From positions 1-64,000 of the forward strand of contig ONLL01000008.1 of NCBI GenBank assembly GCA_900318685.1: a stretch of 64,000 bases of DNA, read 5' to 3'. Made by a program: the position numbers and the translations under genes. A model generated the notes under the pieces. It had not been told where the DNA came from, did not search any database, and was given only the letters and a program-made list of their open reading frames with translations. This document shows, in pieces, positions 8,072 to 17,196 of the stretch (the first letter of the stretch is position 1; each line of letters begins with the position of its first letter). Source of the DNA: an uncultured Prevotellaceae bacterium (lineage in GTDB: Bacteria; Bacteroidota; Bacteroidia; Bacteroidales; Bacteroidaceae).

Positions 8072-9042
8072 CGCTCCTTGTTAAGCAGTGGCAGGGTCCG
8101 CATGAGCATAGTGATGCCTACGGAGGTCTTAGTCATGCGGCGGAACCATTTGTATTTATTTGTATAGTCGCGGTCGGGTAGGGGAAAGAGCCCCACCTTT
8201 CTCAGCTCCTCTAGTTTCCTGTCAAGATAATGACGGCTACGGGTGAGGATGATAATATTATAGATGTAGTCCATCGTGAGCTGGGCAATACGGCGCTGCA
8301 TGGCTACTCGCTCTTCGGGCGGCAGCGTACTGCTCTTCTTCCGAAGGTTCATGATGACATCCCTGGCATCACTGAGTCGGGCGATGTGACTGCGCATATC
8401 GGCACGATTGATGGCCGACATGGGACGCTGGCGATAGAAGTATGCACGTGCATTGGTAGTGGTGACACTATCGGCACGAAGGATGAGCTGTGGCGTGAAC
8501 TCCTCGTCCTCGCCATAGGCTACACCCGGGGTGAAACGCAGGCTGCCTAGGATGGCCTGACGGAAAAGATAACAGCACACCGAACCGTGAATGTTGGACT
8601 GGCGTAGCAGGGTGGCTCCTGGCAGCGGACCTTCATCCTTGAAATCGACTGTTGTAGTCTGTCCGTCTTCGCTGAAGTCAAACATCACCATGTCGCTATT
8701 GCTGTAGCGCATCATGTCGAGCACATGCTCATAGGGAGTGCGCAGCAGCACATCATCGGCATCGATGAATTGTATGTATTTGCCCTCAGCCATCTTTATT
8801 CCGGTATTACGTGCCACTGCGACGCCGCTGTTCTTCTGGCGGATATACACAATGTCATCAAGTTCCGTCAGTGCTGACAGCGGTGACAGCGTAGAGCCGT
8901 CATCAACAATGATGATCTCGCGCTCGAAAGACCTCAGCGAGAGTGCCCTGATGCTTTGAATACACTCCTTGAGCATCTGCAGGGGCACATCGTAGACAGG
9001 GATGATGAAGCTGACTAGTTTCTTATCTTGTTGATTCTGCAT
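8068..9042 (-). CDS. Glycosyltransferase family 2
   Basis: This is a GT-A fold inverting transferase. It shows the opening SFIIPVYDVPLQMLKECIQS, the nucleotide-binding IIIVDDGST, NTGIKMAEGKYIQFIDADD with the DxD motif around residues 85-100, and GEDEEF in the acceptor half. It lacks membrane segments. It overlaps the upstream GT2 gene by 28 bp and the downstream one by 4 bp. Likely role: adding one sugar to a surface glycan repeat unit on the cytoplasmic face. Confidence 0.88.
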   Translation of the reverse strand: MQNQQDKKLVSFIIPVYDVPLQMLKECIQSIRALSLRSFEREIIIVDDGSTLSPLSALTELDDIVYIRQKNSGVAVARNTGIKMAEGKYIQFIDADDVLLRTPYEHVLDMMRYSNSDMVMFDFSEDGQTTTVDFKDEGPLPGATLLRQSNIHGSVCCYLFRQAILGSLRFTPGVAYGEDEEFTPQLILRADSVTTTNARAYFYRQRPMSAINRADMRSHIARLSDARDVIMNLRKKSSTLPPEERVAMQRRIAQLTMDYIYNIIILTRSRHYLDRKLEELRKVGLFPLPDRDYTNKYKWFRRMTKTSVGITMLMRTLPLLNKER

Positions 9043-9917
9043 AGTCCTTTGATTCCTAAAATATTGACGAGTATAGCCTTGAGACGCTGCATAAAGGTGA
9101 GTCCCTTGGCGAAAGGATTCACCCTGCGCCGGGGCAGACGAGGTTGAAGGTCAGTCAGACGGCATACATCAAGCTGAATGTTCAATACGTGCATGTAGTA
9201 GCGGTCGTCCACCCACTTGGGGAACTGCTGAAGATGGGCTTCGAGCAGCATGTTAAGCTCTCTTCCTGTGGCTGTGGCGGTAATGCCCGCGTCATTGGCG
9301 CAATAATAGTACAGTCCCGCATCGGTGGTAACGACTGTATGCGCACGTGCCAGCAAAAGCGGCATCATGGCTACATCTTCAAAGACATAGTCGATGGGGA
9401 ATCGCACCTCAGCGAACAGCTCACGACGGAACACCTTGTTCCAGACATAGCAGTGTTCATAGGCATGTCCCTTGAGCCAGTATGTCAGCATGTCTGTATA
9501 CGTAGTGGGAGAAAAACTGACGAGGCACTGACGTTGTGAGCCGAAAAACCTGTAGAAAGGAAACTCCACGATATCGGCCTGATCCATGAGGGGTATGACA
9601 TGTCGATAGGTATCGGTATCGAGGTAGTCGTCGCTATCCAGGAAAGTGACATAGCGTCCTTGGGCAGCATCTATGCCGGCATTTCGCGCCGAACTCAACC
9701 CGCCGTTTTTCTGATGGATGACATGTATGCGACTGTCGCGTGCCGCCCATTCATCGCAGAGGCGTGGACTATCGTCGGGTGAGCCGTCATCAACGAGTAT
9801 GATTTCCCAGTCGTCGAACGTTTGTCGCACGACGCTCTCCACACATCGGTCCAGGGTGTGTTCCACTCCATAGACGGGAATAATGACCGAGAGTGTCATG
9901 ACGGCCTCCTTCCCCAC
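9015..9917 (-). CDS. Glycosyltransferase family 2
   Basis: This GT2 enzyme has the classic start SVIIPVYGVEHTLDRCVESV, EIILVDDGSPDDS, ARNAGIDAAQGRYVTFLDSD with a DxD-type motif (residues about 80-97), and FEDVAMMP. At 300 residues it is of usual length. It overlaps the flippase gene by 22 bp on one side and the next GT2 by 28 bp on the other. A Lys/Arg-rich hydrophobic C-terminus may contact the membrane. Confidence 0.9.
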   Translation of the reverse strand: MGKEAVMTLSVIIPVYGVEHTLDRCVESVVRQTFDDWEIILVDDGSPDDSPRLCDEWAARDSRIHVIHQKNGGLSSARNAGIDAAQGRYVTFLDSDDYLDTDTYRHVIPLMDQADIVEFPFYRFFGSQRQCLVSFSPTTYTDMLTYWLKGHAYEHCYVWNKVFRRELFAEVRFPIDYVFEDVAMMPLLLARAHTVVTTDAGLYYYCANDAGITATATGRELNMLLEAHLQQFPKWVDDRYYMHVLNIQLDVCRLTDLQPRLPRRRVNPFAKGLTFMQRLKAILVNILGIKGLCRINKIRN

Positions 9918-11410
9918 TTCATATAGAAGCGATTGACGACTGCCTTGAGATTCAGCCGGCGGTCGAGCTGCCTGATGCTGATGGTGACACCAACAATGCT
10001 GATAACCGTCATCAGACCATAGCGCAAGAACAAGTTATCGAGGAACGAGCATGCCAGACATGCTCCTGCCAGAAGTACCATCAGGAGCGTCAGACGTATA
10101 GCCTCCATGCTATGACGGAAACCATAGCGCCAGGGAATCAGGATGAGACACACGATTACATCAACTATTGATGTCACAAGTGCACCATAGCCTAGCCCGT
10201 TGAGCCCCAGGAAATAGTAGAACAGAGCCATGATGGTGAATGTCTTGGCACACCCCCACACTGACTCCACCCAGAAGATGTAGTTGGTGTCGCCCTTGGC
10301 ATAAGCGATATAGTCCATGGGGAAACACAGGGCCTTGAATATGCCTGCCATACCCAGGAAGCGTACCATGCGCTCGGTAGCCAGGAACTCGCTGGTGAGC
10401 AGTGCACGGATGGCAAGTGGTGCAGAGAGGATGAGCAGCATGATAAGCGGTGAGAGAATGAGCACTAGAATCTCCGTCTGTTGGTTCACTAGGCGGAAGG
10501 CCTCTTCCTGGTCTGTTTTCATCAACTCTGACAGATGAGGGAAGAAATCGGCTGCCATCGCCGTGAAGAGCAGTCCAATGTATTGGGTGGTGATGACTCC
10601 TGCTGCCTGATAGAATCCCACATCCTCCACACATCCGTGGTTAGTGATGAACACTGTGAGTGCATAAGTGGTCAGCGTGCCCAGCAGCGAACCCATGGTC
10701 ATCACAAATCCGAACTTAATGATGCCTCGCCCTCGCTGCCATACCGTACGCATCGAGATATGCTCGCGCTGCTCCTTGCGCCGCTTGTCACGATACGACA
10801 TGATGCGGACGACGGCAAAGTAGATGGCATTGACAACAATCATAGCCGGCACGATGCCATCGATGCCCCAGATGTAATAGATGGGTATGCTCAGTAACAG
10901 TCCACAGAGAGGTGGCACAAGCGAACAGAACGCCAACTGCTTATAGCGGCGCATGCCTTGCATCACAGCTAACTCGCCCGTACCAAGGACGTTGAAGAAC
11001 ACGGCCACAGAGAGAAGCATGAAATACCGGGTGTAGCCATGAGTCTCGAATGACAATTGCGACAACAATGGTGACAAAGCCATCGTTGCTATCAGACCGA
11101 TAATCGATGCTGTCAGCACCAGACGCCGGACGATGCGCACCGTGAATGACAGCACACGCTCGTCGTCCTCAGCATGAGCCTTAGAAATGTCTGGCACAGC
11201 AGCTACGTTCAATCCCAGCAATGAGAGTTGCTGTAGTCCGTTGGCAGCATTAGTGATGACAGAAGACATGCCCATGCCCCTGGAATGGAGGATGCTGGCG
11301 ACAAGCTTTGCACGGATGATATTCACAAATACGGACAGCGCCTGTGCTCCGCCGAAAATGGCGGTGCTCGACATGATGCGGCGGTAGGTGCTGGCGTAGT
11401 TGTTCTCCAT
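9896..11410 (-). CDS. Polysaccharide flippase (MOP superfamily, Wzx/RfbX-like)
   Basis: The 504-residue protein has about 12-14 hydrophobic segments. The N-terminus (SSTAIFGGAQALSVFVNIIRAKLVA) is typical of lipid-linked oligosaccharide flippases. It has a mid-protein GFVMTMGSLLGTLTTYALTV segment and an FLGMAGIF helix. The likely role is moving an undecaprenyl-linked repeat unit across the inner membrane. It sits in the middle of the glycosyltransferase operon. No polymerase (Wzy) or chain-length gene is visible in this stretch, so the locus may make a short glycan or depend on genes elsewhere. Confidence 0.9.
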   Translation of the reverse strand: MENNYASTYRRIMSSTAIFGGAQALSVFVNIIRAKLVASILHSRGMGMSSVITNAANGLQQLSLLGLNVAAVPDISKAHAEDDERVLSFTVRIVRRLVLTASIIGLIATMALSPLLSQLSFETHGYTRYFMLLSVAVFFNVLGTGELAVMQGMRRYKQLAFCSLVPPLCGLLLSIPIYYIWGIDGIVPAMIVVNAIYFAVVRIMSYRDKRRKEQREHISMRTVWQRGRGIIKFGFVMTMGSLLGTLTTYALTVFITNHGCVEDVGFYQAAGVITTQYIGLLFTAMAADFFPHLSELMKTDQEEAFRLVNQQTEILVLILSPLIMLLILSAPLAIRALLTSEFLATERMVRFLGMAGIFKALCFPMDYIAYAKGDTNYIFWVESVWGCAKTFTIMALFYYFLGLNGLGYGALVTSIVDVIVCLILIPWRYGFRHSMEAIRLTLLMVLLAGACLACSFLDNLFLRYGLMTVISIVGVTISIRQLDRRLNLKAVVNRFYMKWGRRPS

Positions 11411-11420
11411 GCTTCAGTGT

Positions 11421-13415
11421 TTATATTTTGATGATATCGTAAGGACAGCCACTGCTTAATGCCGCCGCATAGGGGAATCCGCTTTTGTGCATACCAGGTG
11501 CAAGCAGCAGATAAGCATGGCGGGCATGGGCAATGGTGAAGAAGTCGAGGAATGTCTTTTCATAATAGGCATAGTCGTGGGGCACGTCGTTGCCAATGTG
11601 CGAGATATGGCCAGGCACCACATAGGCATTCTGCTCCTCTCGGGCTCGCTGCAGGAAAGTGACGCTGTCAGAGCAGACGACGAGCCGGCACTCTGGATGG
11701 CGCTTTTGTAGCAGGTTTAGCTGGTTCATACAGCAATCAAGCAACTGTTGCTGTTCCCGAACTTCGAGGGGCTGGCTGAACACTTCCTCGTTGAAATCGC
11801 CCAAAAGATTGCAGAATCGGGCTGATACTGTGATGTATTCTTGGCCAATACCATCTGCTATCTCGTTGAGATGCCGGCTTAGTCTGTCGCTGGGCTTGAA
11901 CAGGGTGGCAAAGTTGCGGGCAAAGTCGCTGTCGTAGCAGCATGAGGCATTGGTATAGCAATGTACTTGCTTGTCGCGATAATGCAGAAGATTCTGATTG
12001 AGAAAAGCTCTTTGCTGCTTGTGTTCCTTGAAAGTATCTGTCTGGCTGTCGAGCACCAGCCTCTCCGTTGATGACGAATCAAATGAAAGTTCATCATCAT
12101 CTATCCGCCAGTCATACCTGTTTGGCTGCAGGTAGTCGGTCAGTGGGAAAGGATGAGTGAAATGTAGCTTGAAAGACCGTCCCGTTTCCTGACATGCCTG
12201 ATAGACACTCACTGCTCCACGCAGTCGGTCAACGAGTCCTCCACTGGAGGTGTTGCCACAGAACATGCTGACCACAACGGGTGATATCTGTCGGTCAGCT
12301 GAATGCTCATGGGAATAACTGGACGCAATCTGATTCCTGACCTTCTCTTCCTCTCTTTTCCGGATGATTGTCGAACGATAGTATTGAGGACAGAAGTGCT
12401 GAAGGACTTTTCTCCATAACAGTCGGGGCGAATACTTCAAGCAGAACAATGCAAATAGTAGTTTCTCATTGCATAGGTTCAGGAACTTTATCCTATCGGT
12501 ACGAGAGAGAAGGGCAGGGTCGACTCTACGGAAAACCTTTCCCAGTAGTTCTTCTATCATTCCTTCGGCATCGGCTACCTGTTCGTGGTGACGGGCATAG
12601 CATGCCATCAGGCTGCGCCATACATGCAAAAGACGCAGATTTGCCAGGCGATACTCTTCGCTGTCATGACCAAATTCCCCTTCTACCACATCGGCTAACT
12701 GGAGAGCTGTGATCAACCATACATGAAAGAAACGGGAGGTGACACTATTGGTGAGCGACGAAGGATAATTCTGATAGTAATACTTTGCCTTAGCGAACGC
12801 AACACGCTCTGCATGAATCTGATATAGACGCTCATCAACCTCGTCGGCTGTCGAAGGAAGAGGTTCGTTAGTCCTGGGATAGCTCATATTGATCCAGGCT
12901 TTGCGACGATAGAGCCCGCCATTGCAGCCTATCTTCCACTCAGGCATGGTATGCTTCACCAAGTCACGCCCACGATATACAAGCGACGTGTCGAAACCCT
13001 CTATCGGCAGCCGTTGTGTTACCTTACCTGTGGTGGTATCGACAAAGAGCATTTCCGGATATACGATGTCGGCATCTGTCTCCATCATCCTGGAGAACAT
13101 TGTTTCCAGATAGTCGTCAGCAAGGCTGTCGTCAATATCCAAAGGAAGAATCAGAGATCCCCTCGACATGCTGACGGCACGATCGCGGGGATACTTGGCA
13201 GAACCACTGTTAACCTGTGATGCATAGATGATGCGGGCATCACTGTTGGCAAGTTCCTGCAGCAGTGAATCGCTGGCATCAGTAGAGCCGTCGTTAACCA
13301 CCGACCACTCCCAGTTGTTGTAGGTCTGCCTGCAGAGGCATTCGTATGTTTTCCTGATGAATCGCTCGCCGTTGTATACGGGTGTCACGACTGAAATCAG
13401 TATATTAGCATTCAT
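11421..13415 (-). CDS. Two-domain glycosyltransferase: GT2 plus fucosyltransferase-like C-terminal domain
   Basis: I chose the ATG giving MNANILISVVTPVYNG; an ATG at 13427 adds four residues, and longer readings run into the divergent ispE promoter. Residues 1-250 form a GT2 domain (VVTPVYNGERFIRKTYECL, SVVNDGSTDAS, DIDDSLADDYL). After a helical linker, residues about 370-664 resemble O-fucosyltransferase/GT11-like proteins of Bacteroidales: GGLVDRLRGAVSVYQAC, TVSARFCNLLGDF, CRLVVCSDS and HKSGFPYAAALSSG. The first gene of the polysaccharide operon, it lies 10 bp ahead of the flippase. The fucosyl donor is inferred, and the last third could be a related family. Confidence 0.75.
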   Translation of the reverse strand: MNANILISVVTPVYNGERFIRKTYECLCRQTYNNWEWSVVNDGSTDASDSLLQELANSDARIIYASQVNSGSAKYPRDRAVSMSRGSLILPLDIDDSLADDYLETMFSRMMETDADIVYPEMLFVDTTTGKVTQRLPIEGFDTSLVYRGRDLVKHTMPEWKIGCNGGLYRRKAWINMSYPRTNEPLPSTADEVDERLYQIHAERVAFAKAKYYYQNYPSSLTNSVTSRFFHVWLITALQLADVVEGEFGHDSEEYRLANLRLLHVWRSLMACYARHHEQVADAEGMIEELLGKVFRRVDPALLSRTDRIKFLNLCNEKLLFALFCLKYSPRLLWRKVLQHFCPQYYRSTIIRKREEEKVRNQIASSYSHEHSADRQISPVVVSMFCGNTSSGGLVDRLRGAVSVYQACQETGRSFKLHFTHPFPLTDYLQPNRYDWRIDDDELSFDSSSTERLVLDSQTDTFKEHKQQRAFLNQNLLHYRDKQVHCYTNASCCYDSDFARNFATLFKPSDRLSRHLNEIADGIGQEYITVSARFCNLLGDFNEEVFSQPLEVREQQQLLDCCMNQLNLLQKRHPECRLVVCSDSVTFLQRAREEQNAYVVPGHISHIGNDVPHDYAYYEKTFLDFFTIAHARHAYLLLAPGMHKSGFPYAAALSSGCPYDIIKI

Positions 13416-13516
13416 CGGTATATCCATCTTATATTTATAACGTCGAAAGCCGCTATTTATTTTATTAAATACAAAAAACAAAATGCAAATTATTTGCATT
13501 TTTGCGCACTTATTTG

Positions 13517-13524
13517 TACCTTTG
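13517..13524 (+). promoter_or_regulatory. -7 promoter motif of ispE, only 4 bp before the start codon
   Basis: TACCTTTG followed by CAGC and then the ATG at 13529. A TTTG at 13493-13496 fits the -33 element. With the same motif-to-start distance as at rnpB, transcription would begin at or next to the ATG. Confidence 0.65.
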
Positions 13525-13528
13525 CAGC

Positions 13529-14359
13529 ATGATAGTATTTCCTCAAGCAAAAATCAACCTCGGATTGAACGTTGTAGAGCGACGTCCTGACGGTTATCAT
13601 AACCTGGAGACCGTATTTTGTGAAGTGCCTTTACATGACGCATTGGAAGTGTTGCCGATGGATGACAGGTTCCCTTCAGCGGCAGACTGCGACTTGAAGG
13701 TTACAGGTATATGCATCGAAGGTGACGAGCGTAACAACCTGGTAGTGAGAGCCTATAACATGTTGAAGGCAGAACATCCCGAACTGCCTCGAGTGCATGT
13801 TCATCTTTATAAAGATATCCCCTCACAAGCAGGCATGGGTGGAGGCTCAAGCGATGGTGCTGCCATGCTGAAACTATTGAACACTTTGTTCAACTTGGGC
13901 TATACCCGTGAAGAACTTATTAGTAAGGCTGCACGCCTGGGGGCTGACTGCCCGTTTTTCATCCTGGGAGGCGCTGCCTATGGTGAAGGCATCGGAGAGT
14001 TGCTACAACCGGTGTCACTCCACCTCAATGGATGGTATCTGGGAGTGGTGCGGCCGCCGATACCTGTCTCTACCAAAGAGGCCTTTGCGCTGGTCACTCC
14101 GTGTAGGCCTGCCCTTTGCTGTAGAGCAGTGGTGAATGATGATGTGGAAACGTGGCGTGACAAGCTTACCAACGACTTTGAGAAGAGCGTCTTTGCCCAG
14201 TACCCTGAGATAGGAGCCATAAAAGAGAGGCTGTACTCTCTTGGCGCCATGTATAGCTCGATGAGCGGCAGTGGCAGCGCTGTCTTTGGATTATTTCGTC
14301 AGCCAGTAGAATTGACGCCTCATTTTCCGCATATGTTTGTCAAGATGGTTCGTTTATAG
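13529..14359 (+). CDS. ispE: 4-diphosphocytidyl-2-C-methyl-D-erythritol kinase
   Basis: This GHMP-family kinase phosphorylates CDP-methylerythritol in the MEP route to isoprenoids. The start MIVFPQAKINLGLNVVERR gives the conserved AKINLGL motif. The ATP-binding glycine loop PSQAGMGGGSSDGAAML lies around residues 92-108, and the C-terminal SGSGSAVFGLF closes the GHMP fold. The 276-residue length is normal. It is divergent from the polysaccharide operon. A -7 motif stands 4 bp upstream of the ATG, leaving almost no 5' leader. Confidence 0.96.
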   Translation: MIVFPQAKINLGLNVVERRPDGYHNLETVFCEVPLHDALEVLPMDDRFPSAADCDLKVTGICIEGDERNNLVVRAYNMLKAEHPELPRVHVHLYKDIPSQAGMGGGSSDGAAMLKLLNTLFNLGYTREELISKAARLGADCPFFILGGAAYGEGIGELLQPVSLHLNGWYLGVVRPPIPVSTKEAFALVTPCRPALCCRAVVNDDVETWRDKLTNDFEKSVFAQYPEIGAIKERLYSLGAMYSSMSGSGSAVFGLFRQPVELTPHFPHMFVKMVRL

Positions 14360-14403
14360 TGCATTTTTTCCGCTTAATTTTTGTCCGGATACCATTTTTT
14401 TAC

Positions 14404-14411
14404 TATCTTTG
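14404..14411 (+). promoter_or_regulatory. -7 promoter motif of the coiled-coil protein gene
   Basis: TATCTTTG followed by CACCG, 35 bp before the ATG at 14447. Confidence 0.6.
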
Positions 14412-14446
14412 CACCGAATAAGTAACTCATTTAAATATTTATCCGT

Positions 14447-14791
14447 ATGAAAAGAATGATGATGATGGGAGCTGTGCTGGCAATGTCGCTGGTAATGGCT
14501 CAGGGCATGAAAGCCCAGACGGTGGTAACTGAGCAGGATGCTCAGGGCATGACCGCCAAAGAACTGAAGAAGGCTCAGAAGGCTAAGGCCAAGGAAGAGA
14601 AGACCATCAAGCTGGCCGAGAAAGCCAAGCTGGATGTAGCTAAAGCAGAGCAGAAACTGGAAAAGGCTCGTGCGAAAGCTGAGAAAGCCAACGATGCTAT
14701 GGAGAAAGCGTCAAAGGACCTAGAGAAAGCTCGCAAGAAGGCCGAAGACTTGCAGAAAGAGGTCGAGAAAATTATGAATAACGCATTCTAA
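14447..14791 (+). CDS. Secreted Lys/Ala/Glu-rich coiled-coil protein
   Basis: A 114-residue protein with a clear signal peptide (MKRMMMMGAVLAMSLVMAQG, cleavage near MKAQT). The mature part is almost entirely Ala, Lys and Glu in a heptad-like pattern, so a long single helix or coiled coil is expected. It has its own promoter and terminator and is convergent with the GH105 gene. Small helical proteins like this are common in the Bacteroidales periplasm, but I recognise no specific family or function. Confidence 0.8.
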   Translation: MKRMMMMGAVLAMSLVMAQGMKAQTVVTEQDAQGMTAKELKKAQKAKAKEEKTIKLAEKAKLDVAKAEQKLEKARAKAEKANDAMEKASKDLEKARKKAEDLQKEVEKIMNNAF

Positions 14792-14810
14792 TCGTTATCA
14801 ACAACAAAAA

Positions 14811-14850
14811 AATACGCAGGGTGGGATAATCCTAAACCCTGCGTATTTTT
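14811..14850. terminator. Bidirectional intrinsic terminator
   Basis: Stem AATACGCAGGGT (14811-14822) pairs with ACCCTGCGTATT (14836-14847), followed by T-runs on both strands (AAAAAA before, TTTTT after). It separates the convergent coiled-coil gene and the rpoD-to-GH105 gene set and probably ends both. Confidence 0.9.
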
Positions 14851-14866
14851 GTTGCATTCAGCTGAT

Positions 14867-17176
14867 TTATTCACTCACAGTGACCTTCAATGGCTGTCGG
14901 ATTGAACGGAGGCTCCAGTCAATGCGCTGCTGCCATTCTGACATCGTGCGAATATCATTCTTAGACCATGCTGAACCGAAATAGTAAGTGAAGCGCTCGC
15001 CTCGATAGCCATCGAGAACACCTACGGCATGACCTTCATTACCATTGGAAGGCTGCTGGAAGAGTAGTTTGCGAGTGCTTATAGAACCTTCGGGATAGAG
15101 TGTGGCAACGAAAAGCTGGCAGTTGTTGACGCGAGGATTGTCAGTAGGATCGGCATATGCCACGAAGTCTTTACCAAGTACGACTCCTTCCTTGTTCTCT
15201 GAGTGGATGACCACGCCCGAGGCAAGAGGAGCAGGTTGCTTCATACCTGTATACCAAACGGTAATGCGATTGAAATTGCTGCCTTTGTCAAGGGAGATGA
15301 GTCGATGCTCAGTAATGCTGTCGCCCTGAAATGCTGTCTTGTGATAGTTAAGGAGTACGGTGGTACGAAGCGGACCATTATCGAGCACCTCATAGTTGGC
15401 AAAGCAATAGGGGTAGACCAGTTCGTCGCCATTCATCAATGCAGGTGTGCCGCAACCAAGCGTAGCTCCCACTTTATAAAGGTCCATGCCACGCCCGTGG
15501 TCGTGATGATAAGAATAGACACGATAGAGTGAATCACCACGTTGGCGGTTCTGACTACGTTGCTTTTCAATAATAGGCATCATGACAACATCCTCAATCC
15601 AGTATCGCTGTTCCACGACCAGCTCTGGAGTATTCTTCGACCATACATCGGTGCCATAGCTACGCTCGCCTGTACGTTGGAGAGCCGGGCCGTAGACGCG
15701 ATAGGCTCCACGATCGTTCTCCCAGGCATAGTCATCTTTGCGCTCAGGATAGATGCGGCCATAACAGACTGTCTTGAACACTTGAGGTGTACCCTTTCGG
15801 AGGGTGAGCACCAACTTTGAGTGAGGGTTAACACCTGCGTCGATAAGCACTTTTTCATCATAGGTGAGCTGATAGGGCAACTCCAGTCCTGCGGGATCAT
15901 ACACCACAAACTGCCTACCACCGTGTATGCCCAGACGGGCATAGACCTCACCAGCATCGAGTTCGACAACCTGCTGACGGAACTCATCACTCTCGTTGCT
16001 GATAGTGACGTTGATCCTTGACGTGCTGCCACCTACTGAACCATCCTCGTAGCGCTGATGTTCGCAGGCTGCCAGCAGGAATGCTCCCACACCGAAGTTA
16101 GCCTCATTCTTCTCCGAGAGCTGCTGCCCGGGAATGGCGCGCTCGCCAATAGGTTGCACGAATCCCACGGCACCACTTTCCTGCAAGGCTTTCTCCGTGA
16201 GGTACTTCCATGCCCGCTCAATAACAGGCTCGTACTGTTCACGTGAAAGAATGCCGTGATTCACACCCCAAAGCATTCCGTAGGTGAAGAAAGCCGTACC
16301 AGAGGTTTCGGGCCCCTCAGCATGGTCTTTGTCAAGCATGGAGCGCGTCCAGTATCCTTCAGGCTGCTGGCACTTTGCAACAGCCTCTGCCAGTTGCTTA
16401 TAACGCTGTTCGAAGAAAGGCCGGTTCTGATAGTCTGCAGGCATATCGCTGAGGACCTTGGCAAGTCCAGCCAGCACCCATCCGTCGCCACGTGCCCAGA
16501 AATCCTTTCCTCCGTTGCGTGTCTTGGCTTTAGGATAGATGTACTTGGCATCACGGTAATAGAGATGTTCTTCATTGTCGAACATCAGATCATCGGCCCA
16601 CTTGTAGTTGGCATAGAGCTTATCCAAGTATTTCACTTCACCTGTAGCTTTGTAGAGCTTAGTCATGACTGGCATCACCATATAGAGCGCATCAGCCCAC
16701 CACCAGAAGTCGTTCTGTGGCTGGCGTACTTCATAGTCCATCACCTCGATGGCACGGGCAATTTTGAAGGGGTCAGGATTCATCTCGTACATGTCGAGAT
16801 AGGTCTGGAAGCAGATCTGCCAGTCGCCGAAGAGAGCATAATCGTGACCCTCGCCATAGTTCTTGTACTTCCACTTGGAAGGGTCTTTCTCCTGGGCACC
16901 CATCCATTTATTGTGGCGGGCCCACTCATCGCTGTATGCCAGCCAACGGGCTTGACCCAGCAGGCGGTAGGCCTCCATGTTACCAGTATGATAGGCAGCT
17001 TCATCCCAGAAAGAGCGTACCTTCGGCGAATGGTTTTCCTGCCAATAGTCATTGACTTTAGTGATGATTTCAATAGTAGAAAGAGATCGAGGCTCAGGAC
17101 GTTTCTTTCGTGAGCGGGCCTCGGCTGCTGACGAGATAATCAACAGCGAAAGGATTAACAAGGTTGTTCGTCTCAT
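14867..17176 (-). CDS. Secreted GH105/GH88-type unsaturated glycuronyl hydrolase with a DUF4861 domain
   Basis: Signal peptide at residues 1-21. Residues about 35-380 form a six-hairpin domain of the YteR/YesR type (WWWADALYMVMPVMTKL, FWARGDGWVLAGLAKVL, GTAFFTYGMLWGVNHG). Enzymes with this fold remove unsaturated galacturonyl residues left by pectate or rhamnogalacturonan lyases. Residues about 390-769 look like DUF4861 (beta-rich; RGAYRVYGPALQRTGERSYG, GPLRTTVLLNYHK), a domain of unclear role that often accompanies GH105. It starts 20 bp after dipeptidyl peptidase IV and may be the last gene of that run. It points to pectin use, as does GH28 at 47.7 kb. Confidence 0.88.
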   Translation of the reverse strand: MRRTTLLILSLLIISSAAEARSRKKRPEPRSLSTIEIITKVNDYWQENHSPKVRSFWDEAAYHTGNMEAYRLLGQARWLAYSDEWARHNKWMGAQEKDPSKWKYKNYGEGHDYALFGDWQICFQTYLDMYEMNPDPFKIARAIEVMDYEVRQPQNDFWWWADALYMVMPVMTKLYKATGEVKYLDKLYANYKWADDLMFDNEEHLYYRDAKYIYPKAKTRNGGKDFWARGDGWVLAGLAKVLSDMPADYQNRPFFEQRYKQLAEAVAKCQQPEGYWTRSMLDKDHAEGPETSGTAFFTYGMLWGVNHGILSREQYEPVIERAWKYLTEKALQESGAVGFVQPIGERAIPGQQLSEKNEANFGVGAFLLAACEHQRYEDGSVGGSTSRINVTISNESDEFRQQVVELDAGEVYARLGIHGGRQFVVYDPAGLELPYQLTYDEKVLIDAGVNPHSKLVLTLRKGTPQVFKTVCYGRIYPERKDDYAWENDRGAYRVYGPALQRTGERSYGTDVWSKNTPELVVEQRYWIEDVVMMPIIEKQRSQNRQRGDSLYRVYSYHHDHGRGMDLYKVGATLGCGTPALMNGDELVYPYCFANYEVLDNGPLRTTVLLNYHKTAFQGDSITEHRLISLDKGSNFNRITVWYTGMKQPAPLASGVVIHSENKEGVVLGKDFVAYADPTDNPRVNNCQLFVATLYPEGSISTRKLLFQQPSNGNEGHAVGVLDGYRGERFTYYFGSAWSKNDIRTMSEWQQRIDWSLRSIRQPLKVTVSE

Positions 17177-17196
17177 AGGTAGTATAGATTTGTTGT

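Noticed and set aside
6983..13415. Complete capsule locus
   Set aside because: Only transferases and a flippase are visible; no Wzy polymerase, export (Wza/Wzc) or UpxY-type regulators are found in the window.
13416..13550. Longer N-terminus for the GT2/fucosyltransferase-like gene
   Set aside because: It would extend into the divergent ispE promoter and start, and the added residues lack any GT2 or signal character.
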